Made by a program: the position numbers and the translations under genes
The notes under the pieces: generated by a model
Databases searched by the model: none
What the model saw: only the letters and a program-made list of their open reading frames with translations
What the model was told of the DNA's origin: nothing
In this document: positions 1 to 10,222 of the stretch, piece by piece
Layout of the letters: every line of letters starts with the position of its first letter
Numbering within the stretch: the stretch's first letter is position 1
Assembly (NCBI GenBank): GCA_003290165.1
Contig: QNQO01000679.1
Coordinates: 1 to 64,000 of the forward strand
Direction: 5' to 3'
Length of the DNA stretch: 64,000 bases
DNA from: Berberis thunbergii
Taxonomy: Eukaryota; Streptophyta; Magnoliopsida; Ranunculales; Berberidaceae

Positions 1-3000
1 TGGGAATTAGTTTAGGGTGCTCTTATAAAAAAAAACTACTTCTGAAACAAGATAGAATTTTTTTTTTTTTTTTGGTAGAAAAAAATAACCCCTTTTAAAA
101 CTTAAATTTCTACAATAGTGCTTGGATAAAAAAAAATCAACTTTACTCGAAGACTTCATGCAAAACCTCAAGAAGCAGAACTATCAATTATAACCTTAAT
201 GACTTGTTATTTTATTACAATTTCTTCCTTAAATCTAGAAAGGTTTGAAGCATAGTTTCAATGGAACCTCACGTCTCTATCAAGGAACTTAAAGAGTACG
301 ATCATCTAGCCCTCCAAGAATCAAAGATTATACCGGGCTAGCTCAATTGCCAAAATAGGTAATTGCCTATGGCCCCCAAAATATTGGAAACTTTTTATAA
401 TGTGTCTTGCACATATTTCAATGTTTATGCATAAATCTCGTAGATATTTAGTTTTTTTTTTTTCTCAATTCACCTCTCCACGCTTCACAAATCCAGTATT
501 TAATTTAACTATCTACTGGTTACTTTTTCTATTTTTCCCATGACAATATCTCAACCCCATTTCTTCTTGGCAGTGATTTTTTATACCAAAACTCTCCAAA
601 AATTTTGCATTTTGAACCGATTATAAATCATTTTTTTTTTCTCTTCCTCTACAATTTTTTTTCAACAACAGATAACCCCCCCTCCTCGCAACCCGCGACC
701 CTTATTCTCCTCCTTTCTTTTATTTTTTCTCAACTCAATAACGGCAAGAACAACAACAAGATGTCGCTGCTGGTCGATTCCCCGCTCGCTGCTACCACCC
801 CATTTTTTTCTCTCATCTTCCATTCTCTCCCTCCCCACATATCTATCTATCTCTTTCCGATCTCGCAACTAGGCCAGCGAGATTGGATGATAATCTCACA
901 ACTTTGCTACGAGTCCAATCTCGCAACCCTAATTCATCATCATCATCAACCCATTCCGAGATTTTCGGGAATCTCGCAACCCTAATTGCGAGATCAAATT
1001 TTTTTTTCCCATCTCGTAAACTAGGAACGCTTGCAAGATTATCACCCAAATATCCAAAAGTGGGAGTGAGAAGGAAAGGGTGGCGGGTGCAAAAATGATG
1101 CAGGATGGTGCCATTGTTCTTTAGAGAAGAAAATACAAAAAATGGTAGTGTCCCTAAGCAGGTGGTGGTGTTAAACCGAAAAGTGGGAGTTGGTGATGTC
1201 AAATAGTGAAAATGGTTTGTAAAAAGTCATCGATATTATTCTTTCCATTTCTTTTTTATCAAACCAGATTTAGCATCAAAGACTCTATCTTAAAATTTAG
1301 CATTAAACGAAGAGTTTATCTTCTTCATTCTCACTTCTTTAACTTCCAAAAGAACAAATTAACCTTCTTCTTCTTGAACCTCCCAACAAGAGCAGATAAG
1401 CTTGAACATTCCTAATATATATATATATATAACGTCACTTCCTCTATCCTTTCTGACCGCAAATGTAATGTATTAAAACTTGAGTAAGGTTAGGAACTCA
1501 GGTTTTATAATCAGGTTTTATAATCAGGATGATGTGGTATCGTTAGAGGAGGTTTTTACAACCTCGAGATACAAATAAACACTTTGGAGATTCATCATTC
1601 TTTCAAGATCACATCACGTCACCATGATTACAAAAACATGGTTCCTAGCATTTTTGTTAAAAAAAAATTTCTCTTGATTTTTTTTAATTGTCCATAATAG
1701 CTCTTCTCTCCATTTCAAATCTAAATATTTTATTTTATCAATTATTTACGTATTAACTCTCTCTTTATTTAATTGCAATAGAAACACACTTCAGAGCTTT
1801 CTTGGTTTAATACTCTTAAGTCGTAGAAAATGAGTTAGTGCCGTATTCAAATTTAAATTGTTTCTAAATGTTAATATAATGTCTAAAACAAAATTCCTAC
1901 AAATTCAATAAAAATTATTTATCGATAACAAACAAAATAAATAAATTGTTTCAAATTTTTTGGGAATCACCTTAAAAGCCCTTATTGAGTTTTGTCAAGT
2001 GCTTAAAAGGAACCAATTTGGTGTTGGATCTATGTATGTCTTGACCATTGATTACGTTCATGTTATTGTAGTAGCTTTAGACTACTACAAAACATAAAGA
2101 TGTTTTGCTTCTTTTGAGCCTAATCATATTATCTAAAGCACTATACTCTCAGTCGTTTCCAGTTAGAAATGTCTCTTTGATGAGTAAGTCTAGTCAGCAT
2201 ATTGCTAGTATTTTTTTTTTTTTTTTTTTTGTGTTTTTACAATTTTATCCATTTTTAAAAACACAACCACAAACAATATCTATAGAAATGGTAGAAGTGT
2301 AAAACAACCAAAAAAAAAAAAAACTAACGAACATGGCTGGCTAGAATTATTGCTCTTTAATAACCAAAGTTATATATAAATTCTAGCCCATGAAACAAAG
2401 TCGATAAGTTAATGATAAAAAATGAATGATAGACAACTACCATCATGTTCAGCATAACATGTAACATGGAAGCTAAGGGGTTGTCATCTTTAAATGATTA
2501 GCTTCTTCCAACATCTCAAACATTTTGTATCACTCCGGCTTCCTCTTGCTAAAGGATTCACTTGAATTAAATGCCTCACTTACCAAATGGTTTCAAGAAC
2601 TAAATGGCATTATTATCAATAATATATGGTTTGCTTGCCCATTATAAATACAACCTCAACTAGTATGTATGAAATGATTAGAGCACTCAATGTGTGGAAG
2701 AATCAAATTAGGTTAGGTTTAGGGCAAAAGTAAAGAGCTTTACTAAGATTGTTATTAATATTGTCGTTTTTTGTTTTTGTTATTTTTCTTTTACATTTTT
2801 AATATGCTATGACATATTAAAAGCTTTTCAAAAGTAAAGCTTTTCAAAGAGCTACTTTGTTCAGCAAGTTTCCTTGTTTGCTTGTACAACAACTTATATA
2901 GCTTTATAAGCAAAGCAAAGCAAAGCACAGTTCGTTGATAACATGTAATCTATATCATTCAATGGTTAGCTTCTTCCATATCTCCTCAACATCTTTGTTG

Positions 3001-3498
3001 CTTAGTTACATTTAAGGTTTTCAACACATTGTAGGGGGGTATCCCGTAGATTTGAGTTGTCGATATAGGGGCATCCCAATGTATTATTGCATTCCACCTT
3101 AAATCATATCTTTGAAATTGTTTTCATATATCAAAGTTATAAGCATCGGCTAACACATTTCATGATTAAGTTTGAGATTAGCGTATTTTCTTAAACAATT
3201 TGTAGTGGGTTGGATGAGGTCGTAAGCATTTATATAAAAATTGAAATGAGTTACTTGATATAAAAATTTTGAAGGCATTAGCTTTTATCTCCTCTTAAGC
3301 TGTATTTGGGAGAACTTAATTTATAAGTACACTACAGAAATTTTAATCACCAAATTTAGATACACTAAAAATTAACAGTAGACTACCGAGTTTGGTGGAC
3401 TGGTACAAATGATAGAACCCAAAGTCTAAATATCCCTAAACTCAATTAATAAAACTCATCCTTATTCTTTTCTAAAAAAAAGTTTTATATGTACACTA
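1..3498. other. AT-rich intergenic DNA, no gene seen
   Basis: No supported gene. Open frames here are short and of low complexity. The stretch has several poly-T and poly-A runs and a small AT microsatellite near 1417-1432. Around 860-1030 a C-rich segment repeats the phrase ATCTCGCAA with two telo-box-like AACCCTAA motifs (925-932 and 978-985). Such motifs occur in plant promoters, but no coding exon follows, so no promoter is called. Confidence 0.6.
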
Positions 3499-3501
3499 TA
3501 A

Positions 3502-4189
3502 GAGTGTTTCCAATGGTAAAAGTTAAATGGGAGATCAACCATTCTCATTTTAACCAAAAGTTAAATTTATAGTCCCCTATTTCTTCATTACTCCAACCAT
3601 ATTCCCTATTTTAATTTTTTTATTATTATTTAAATATTTTTTTAATTTTTGAAATTTTCTATTTTAATTTATTTAATTGGAGGAGAGAGAATGAAGATTT
3701 GAAATATTTTATTATTATTTTAGATTTAGGGGATAGTTTGGTTGTCCCTAAATTTAGGGAAGTTAGATGTGAAGTTATTTTAGGAAATTGATTTGTGCAT
3801 CAATTTTTTTTAGGGAATCCATTGGAGAACATTTCCAATGGTAAAAGTTAAAATGGGAGATCAACCATCCCCATTTTAATCAAAAGCTAAATTTAGGGAT
3901 CTCATATTTCTTCACCACTTCAACCATATCCCTTACTTTAACTTTTTCATTATTAATTAAATATCTTTTTCTCTAATTTTAAAATTTTCTATTTAAATTT
4001 ATTTGATAGAAAGAAAGATAATGAAGATTTGAAATATTTTATTGTTAATTTAGATTTAGGAGATGGTTTGATTGCCTTTAAATTCAGGGAAAAGTTGGAT
4101 ATGAAATTATTTTATGAATGATTCAAGGGATCGATCGGGAGCATGAATTTTCTCCCATTAAAACCCCTAAAATAGTTTTGGAGATGTTC
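3502..4189. mobile_element. Tandem dimer of a PIF/Harbinger-like (Tourist-type) MITE
   Basis: Two related AT-rich units lie head to tail: about 3502-3829 and 3825-4189. Each begins with a form of GAGNNNTTTCCAATGGTAAAAG, and each ends with the inverse motif (ATTGGAGAAC at 3821-3830, TTTGGAGATGTTC ending at 4189). Both units share internal phrases such as GGGAGATCAACCAT and GAAGATTTGAAATATTTTAT. The dimer is flanked by TAA (3499-3501 and 4190-4192), the 3-bp TWA duplication typical of PIF/Harbinger elements. No coding capacity is seen. Confidence 0.65.
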
Positions 4190-4356
4190 TAACACATGGT
4201 GGCCTTGTGAACATTGAAAATGTAGATTTATCCTGATATTCATTTTTTTTGCTTTTGCCCTTGCTCAAATTAAATAATACCCATTATATCCCCCGTTTCT
4301 CCCTTCTGTGATTTGTCCTGCTCTCTTTGATTGTAGTCCATCGCCATCGCTGCCTC

Positions 4357-5011
4357 TGTGGGAGCAAAAAATAATCTTTAGCCCAATAAAAAAAGGAAAT
4401 CAAAGATTTAGATGTTTTCGAGAAACCCGAATTTTACCCATGAAAGTTACAAGTAGAGAAAGCCCAAGTTTTGGATCAATGCAACTTAGCAAAACATTTC
4501 TTTCTCAGCAGAGGAGTAGTGTTCGGCTCTGACCACCATGCTTAGCTGAGCACCCAAGCTTGCAAGAGAGGTAACTCAAAACAAAAAATTACAATCACCA
4601 ACAAGAGGTTACAACTATCTATGGAAGTTACAACTAGCTAAGATAAGTTACAACCGTCTCCAAGCAGATGACTCACTCATCTGCCACGTGTCTCACTAAT
4701 CTGCCACATGTACTCATCTGCAATGTGTTTCACTCATCTGCCAGCAGTTTATTCGTTCTGCCTCTATAATAGCCAAACACAAAGCGATCTGGAGGTAACT
4801 CTTTCTTGATTCAGAATTCTCTCTTCAAATATAAAGATATAAACATTTTTCTGAGACATTGTTCTAACTTTGACATCAGAGTCCCTGTGGCAGACACCAC
4901 ACTAGTGTCAAGAATTAACTTTTATCTTATGCAGATTACTCCACGTGATTCTATCTTAAGCAGATTGCGCCGCGTGATCAGGACTTGATCCGACAGAAAT
5001 TTGCATCTACA
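4357..5011 (+). repeat. 5' LTR of the gag-only element
   Basis: It starts TGTGGGAGC and ends CTACA just before the primer-site-like sequence. It matches 8642-9181 along its length, for example GCCCAAT and CCCATGAAAGTTACAAGTAG. A TATA-like TATAATA (4765-4771) precedes AGCCAAACACAAAG. Upstream (about 4673-4745) a phrase of the form CTCATCTGCCACGTGTCTCA is repeated three to four times and includes a G-box CACGTG (4685-4690), a possible promoter element. Confidence 0.75.
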
Positions 5012-5141
5012 AATTGGTGTTTTCAATGAGAGTTTGAATCAAACTCAATGCATGCTCTCTTCCATTCACAAAAAAAAAAAAAAAAAAATTTCATTCATTC
5101 AGTTTTAATTTCACAAAAACTTTTATTTTCAGTTCAATACA

Positions 5142-6712
5142 ATGGTGGGAACTCGAAAACAAACTAGCAAAAATAATGTTATAAGGTCTGCCACCGTCAT
5201 CACAAGTTCAGCCGTTACCGATCGGACAACCACTGATAATGGGTCTGCCATCGCCTGCTGACCATCAATCGCAACCTTCTGCCACAAGCCAAGTGGAGAT
5301 GACGCAACATGAAAATCTTGCAGGTCAGATCGCCAATTTGACCAAAATATTGGAAGAACAAACTTAGGTGGTAAAGCGATTAGTGAGCGAAAAACCAAGG
5401 CAGACAACACATCGTCGTCTACCAGCAGATCATGCGCATAGAAATAGAAGTGGTCATCCATCAAAGGGAAACAATTCCTTTGGAAGCATTCATTTGAGAT
5501 TAGGGCCACGAGTAAATGTGCACTATAGGCTCGGACCTCAAATGAGAGTCTTCTCAAGGTTGGGCTCCCAAGCAACTATGCACTCAAGGCTAGGACCGCA
5601 GACTACACCCAATATAAGTGGTCGGCGCCGAAGACAGAATCTCGATGGATGCGAACAATGCAGGGGATTAGATCTAGATCACTACACTGATTTGTCCCAC
5701 ATCCCACATTCAGAGGCTCGTCAAATCAATAGGAGACTTCAGGTGAATCCTATTGAGACTCTTCCTCACTCACTTGCAGGTAAGTCACAATCAAATTCAG
5801 AATATGAAGAGTCATCTACTGCAGATAATTAGAATCGAAATCACCATACGGCCTATCAGCAGAATATACACAAGCCTTTGGGAGCAGATGATATGGCACG
5901 AATTGTCAACGAGCAATTGATGAATTTACAAGTTATGAGAAATCCAGATGATATTCTACGCAGATAGGTGGCTTTGGTAAACACTTCACCTTTTACAAAT
6001 GACATTGAAGGGGATCATCCACCAGCAAAGTTTACCATACCAACCTTTACTCATTTCAAATAAGATTCTGATCCTGAGAGACACTTGAAGCATTTTCGAA
6101 GTCTCATGACTCTACATAAAAATGATGACTCACTTATGTGCAAAATATTTGCAATGACTTTACAAGGAATTGCTCAAGATTGGTTTCACACTTTGACCCC
6201 TTGGTCGATCAACAATTTTGGAGAGTTCTCCCTTACTTTCACAAAGAATATTCATCTTATCAAACCATAAAAAAAACATGTTGACTACCTCTTTAACATA
6301 AACAAAAGTCAAATGAATCTCTCCGAGACTTCATCAAAAGATTTAAGGCATAAAGGGCGAACATAAATGGGTGTGATGACCAAATTGCATCATTAGCTTT
6401 CAAGAAGAGTTTACCCGCAGAGCACATATTGTATGACAATTGACCATGAACGGGCAAAACTCTTACCGAAATCTTCGTCATGGCAGAACGCTATGCATTG
6501 TGGGATGACAAAAAAAATAGTGTTAAGGCACCAGATATACCTGAGAAAGATAGTCAACATGCATAAACAAATGTAGATCAGAAAGAAGATAAAGAAAATG
6601 GTGACAAACGTAGAACACGCTCCCCATCAAGAGACTCCTCAGCCAATAGAACATACACAGAGTTCACTTTTCCGATCAATCAAACTCTCCGGTGCAAAAA
6701 AATCTGATGATT
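5142..6712 (+). pseudogene. Decayed gag polyprotein gene
   Basis: The frame opens at an ATG (5142) reading MVGTRKQ, a typical gypsy gag start, and stops after about 39 codons. The longest remaining blocks are 5368-5832 and 6085-6270. The first holds a repeat of the form RLGPQ at roughly 12-residue spacing, as in some plant gag proteins. The second carries the retrotransposon gag core: F-IPTF-HFK, then DPERHLKHFRSLM, then FAMTLQGIAQDWF and the SINNFGEFS segment. Further on, in a shifted frame, SNESLRDFIKRFK, DDQIASLAF and LTEIFVMAERY are recognisable. At least five in-frame stops and one or more frameshifts separate these blocks, so the gene cannot make Gag. Confidence 0.7.
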
Positions 6713-6932
6713 GTGGCAACCGACCATTTCACAAAGTAGATTGAAGTTGAGGCGTCCTAGTTTTTTCATTTTTAATTTCTTAGAAAAAAAATGCAATGTA
6801 CATGTAAGAAAAACTTGGTTGTATTTTATCTGTTTATTGTATTTTATCTCTTCAACAAGAGACTCCTCATTCGGTAGAACATACACAGTGTTTTTCGTTT
6901 CGGTCAATCAAATTCTCCACGAAAAGAACCAA
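6630..6932 (+). repeat. Duplicated segment inside the gag-only element
   Basis: The phrase AAGAGACTCCTC followed by GAACATACACAG and GATCAATCAAACTCTCC at about 6630-6690 recurs in altered form at about 6856-6920. It looks like an old local duplication at the gag 3' end. Confidence 0.5.
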
Positions 6933-7137
6933 TCTTGGCCGAAGAGACCACCATCAATGAAAGAAGACCTGCAAAGAAAAGATCTAAACAAATATTTACA
7001 TATATCACATTGGATGATACATTATTTTGCTTTTCAGCAAAGAAAATACATTCCTCAGTTGAAATAGGGAAATACGAGAATTCGTTATACATATCATACG
7101 GTAGAAGACATTCAGAAATACTAATATTTATGTACAC

Positions 7138-7781
7138 CTCAGTTGAGGATGACACTCTACATGAGTGGGTAATTCAATGCATAAAAATATCTTACTCAAG
7201 ACTACTTAAATCCGTTTAAGTTTAGTCAATTGTTTACTAGACCATACAAACAAAATGCCTCAGTAGAGAATCACACTTCAGTAGATGATGACATTTTTCA
7301 TAAGTGGGCAATTCAATGCATAAAAGCATCATACTCAAGACTACTTAAATCCATTTAAGTTTAGTCAAGTGATCAGCAGACCACACAAGCAAAATGCCTC
7401 AATAGAGGATCACACCTCAGTAGAGGATGACACTCTCAGTGAGTGGGTAATTCAATGTTTAAAAACATCTTATTCAAGACTACTTAAATCCGTTTAAGTT
7501 TAGTCAAGTGGTCAATAGATACACAAGCAAAATGTTTCAGTAGATGATGACACTATCAGTGAGTAGGTAATTCAATGCATAAAAGCATCTTACTCGAGAC
7601 TACTTAAGTCTGTTTTAAGTTTAGTCATGTGATCAGCAGACGACACAAACCAAATGCCTCAGTAGAAGATCACTCTCCGTGAGTGGGTAATTCCAATTAA
7701 TCAATCACTGAGCATAGAAACATCTTACTTTAGACTACTTAAATCTCTTTAAGTTTTGTCAAATGGTCAGCAGATTACACA
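7138..7781 (+). repeat. Five-copy tandem array, unit about 121-139 bp
   Basis: Units begin near 7138, 7259, 7398, 7535 and 7658. Each contains CTCAGTAGAGGATGACAC, then GAGTGGGTAATTCAATGCAT, then GACTACTTAAATC, AAGTTTAGTCAA and an ACACAAGCAAAATGC ending. The copies differ by scattered changes and small indels. The array lies in the noncoding part of the gag-only element between gag and the 3' LTR, where gypsy Tat-type elements often hold tandem repeats. Confidence 0.8.
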
Positions 7782-8641
7782 ATATTTCGTGCAATTTCCA
7801 AGATAAATAGATTTAAATCCATGATTAATTTTCTCAAGTTATGCTTAAATTTCGACTTAAGCATATTGGAAACTCATGAAAGAGGTTAATCAAACTTTTA
7901 TGCCCTTAATGCAAATATTTATAAGTTAGCAAACAAACAAACATACACAAAGTTTGAGGATCATAAAAGCAAAGAAGACCACTACTTGACATGAAGTCAC
8001 CATCAACTCCAAAAGAAACTCAAAGTCTCACTATTAAAGCAGCAGCTTTGGATCGATTCTTGAGTAGATCAGCAGACAAATCTAGGAGAAGACATATACA
8101 TCTACTTGACAGTTTCAACTATAGCAGTTAGCTCATATCTCATCAGCAAAGAATTGGGGGCACAACTTCCTCTCGGATGTTTGTCAAAAACATATGAAAT
8201 GGGCGATAGAATTGAGCCAATAAGATTTGATCTATCGGCTGATGACAACTTTAAAGGCTCAAGCTTTAGCATGATTCATTCCCTTTTCAACCGGAAAAAC
8301 AAAGTCAGCTAGCAGATCATAGTCGCGTCCTTCAACAAAATCAACCGACCGAGAGCCCATGAAATGACTATGTATGACTCATCTGGTAGACCACCTCATC
8401 TACACCAAAAGCTTCAACATGCAGATCAATTTGTTTTCAGCAGACTACATTTTTACAACAACAGAAGTCTCTACATCCAGATCTTTTACTTGTATCAATA
8501 TAAACAGACAAATCAGCCAAATTAGAAGCATTCTACTTCTATTTTTGGCCAGACTCATTAGTGAAAATACATCTCTTATGTTTTTAAGTATGAATGAAAA
8601 GAAAAACGGTCAATTAAAAAACAAAGGAAATGATAGGCATC

Positions 8642-9181
8642 TGTAGGCTAAAAATAATCCTTAGCCCAATAGGAAAAGAAAACCCAAAGATTTGAAATGT
8701 TCTCGAGAAGCCCGAATATTACCCATGAAAGTTACAAGTAGAGAAAACCCAAGTTTGGACCCAATGCAACTTAGCAGAACATTTCTTTCTCAGCAGAAGA
8801 GTAGTGTTCGGTTTTGACCACCATGCTCAACTGAGCACCCAAACTTGCAGGAGAGGTGACTCAAAACAGGAAGTTACAATCGCCAACATGTGGTTATAAT
8901 TATCTATGAAACTTACAATTATCTAAGAGAAGTTACAACCGCCTCTAAGCAAATGACTCACTCATCTGTTATATGTCTCACTAATTTGTCATGTGTCTTA
9001 CTCATCTGTCAGCAATTTATCCGTTCTGTTTCTATAAATAGCCAAACACAAAATTATCAGAAGGTAAGTTTTTCCTCTTTCTTCAAATATAGAGATATAA
9101 ATATTTTTCTGAAAACATTTTTCTACCTTTGGCATCAAAATTCTTGACAGTGCACCTGTGTCAAATGCAGATTACTCCACG
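8642..9181 (+). repeat. Truncated 3' LTR of the gag-only element
   Basis: It matches the 5' LTR from TGTAGGCTAAAAATAATCC onward, through a clear TATA box (TATAAATA, 9033-9040), to GCAGATTACTCCACG. It then breaks off, losing about 90 bp of the 3' end. The next base belongs to unrelated C-rich sequence. A purine-rich stretch just before 8642 is the likely polypurine tract. Confidence 0.75.
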
Positions 9182-10222
9182 TCCACAGCCTCGCCATCGG
9201 AACCCTCCCCCGCTCCTTCGCCTCTCCCTCACCACCGGCCTCCCACTGCCACCGATTCCTTCATCTTCTCCAATCTGTAACATCCCTGTTCCTCTCTGAA
9301 AAAGATGACCACCAACCCACCATCCCTTCTACCGTCTGTTCAATTGACCGACCCAACACCTCTCCCACTATCTGCTCTAAATGTCAACCACCACCGCCCT
9401 CAAAACTCCCGAGCACCACCGTAATCTCTTTTCCTATAAATCTCTATCAGACTTTCAGAGGTGGCTGAACTTCAACTCTAGCAACCCCATCTTTCTCCTC
9501 AACAGCCTTAGCAATCTCAACTTCACCCACAACCAGCCCATCACCCTCCTTCCTTCACAATCTTCTCTTCTATCTCATTATCAACATAGTCAGGATCCTT
9601 CTCTTTCAAGTCAGGTGGTGGTTAGATAGAGAATTGAACATGATCGTATTCGATGTTGATGAACCAATCTAATTTCACTGAAAATGTTTAATCAAATGTC
9701 TTTACCTGTTTATGTTCTGCTCTGCTCTGTCAAAGATGGTGGTGAGGCTAAGGAGAAAGAAGGGGTAAAGAGGAGAGAGGGGAAGAAAGAGTTGTTGTTG
9801 TGCAAATTTACAAGTGATGAGAAGATGTAGAAAGAGAGAAAAACACACATACATATAGCGCGAGGTTGCAGTGAGAGAAGAGAAGAGCTCAATGATACTT
9901 GCAATGTGTTTTCATCTTTTTTTCTACAGTATGTGCAAAAGTGGATTTTTATGCAAAAGTAAAAGTGGGTTCCATCTAAATCGGTCGGCGAGAACAGAAC
10001 AGATGAAGACCACTTTTCCACAAAGAGAGAAAAGGAAAGAGGACACTTTCGAAGAAACGCAAGAACGCAACAAAAAAGCTTAAATATTTCCCCTCTTTTC
10101 CTTGGATTCCTCTCCCGATATCGAAAAGGTTTTTAGAATCAACCATTCGGATACAAACCCACTCTTCAGAATCCAAAATCCTCACTTGATCGACCCAGAA
10201 TTAGGGCTTCTTCCTACGAACC
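9182..10222. other. Intergenic region upstream of the Di19-like gene
   Basis: From 9182 to about 9640 the DNA is C-rich and gene-like in composition. It has an open frame at 9381-9629 (82 codons) that I do not recognise; it may be a gene fragment truncated against the 3' LTR. From about 9640 to 10222 lies the promoter and 5' UTR of the Di19-like gene. No firm TATA box was identified. Confidence 0.4.

Larger units (their letters stand above)
4357..9181 (+). mobile_element. Gag-only LTR retrotransposon (TR-GAG-like, Ty3/gypsy Tat-related), 3' end truncated
   Basis: Two direct repeats bound the element (4357-5011 and 8642-9181). Both begin TGT and carry the same sequence order. Just inside the 5' LTR is AATTGGTGTTTTCAATGAG, which resembles a primer-site form used by many plant gypsy elements. 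The internal region is about 3.6 kb. It holds a decayed gag and a tandem array, and I see no protease, reverse transcriptase, RNase H or integrase motif in any frame. Gag without pol matches the published TR-GAG class of non-autonomous elements; deletion of pol from a full element is the alternative. The 3' LTR stops abruptly at about 9181, so no target duplication can be checked. Confidence 0.7.

Noticed and set aside
605..1202. Overlapping open frames on both strands
   Set aside because: Low-complexity, conflicting frames with no family motif; likely chance in C/T-rich DNA.
5129..5575. 148-codon minus-strand open frame
   Set aside because: It lies opposite the decayed gag, whose plus-strand motifs are clear; a shadow frame.
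9710..10185. Frames on both strands just upstream of Di19
   Set aside because: They overlap the Di19 promoter/5' UTR and show no family motif.
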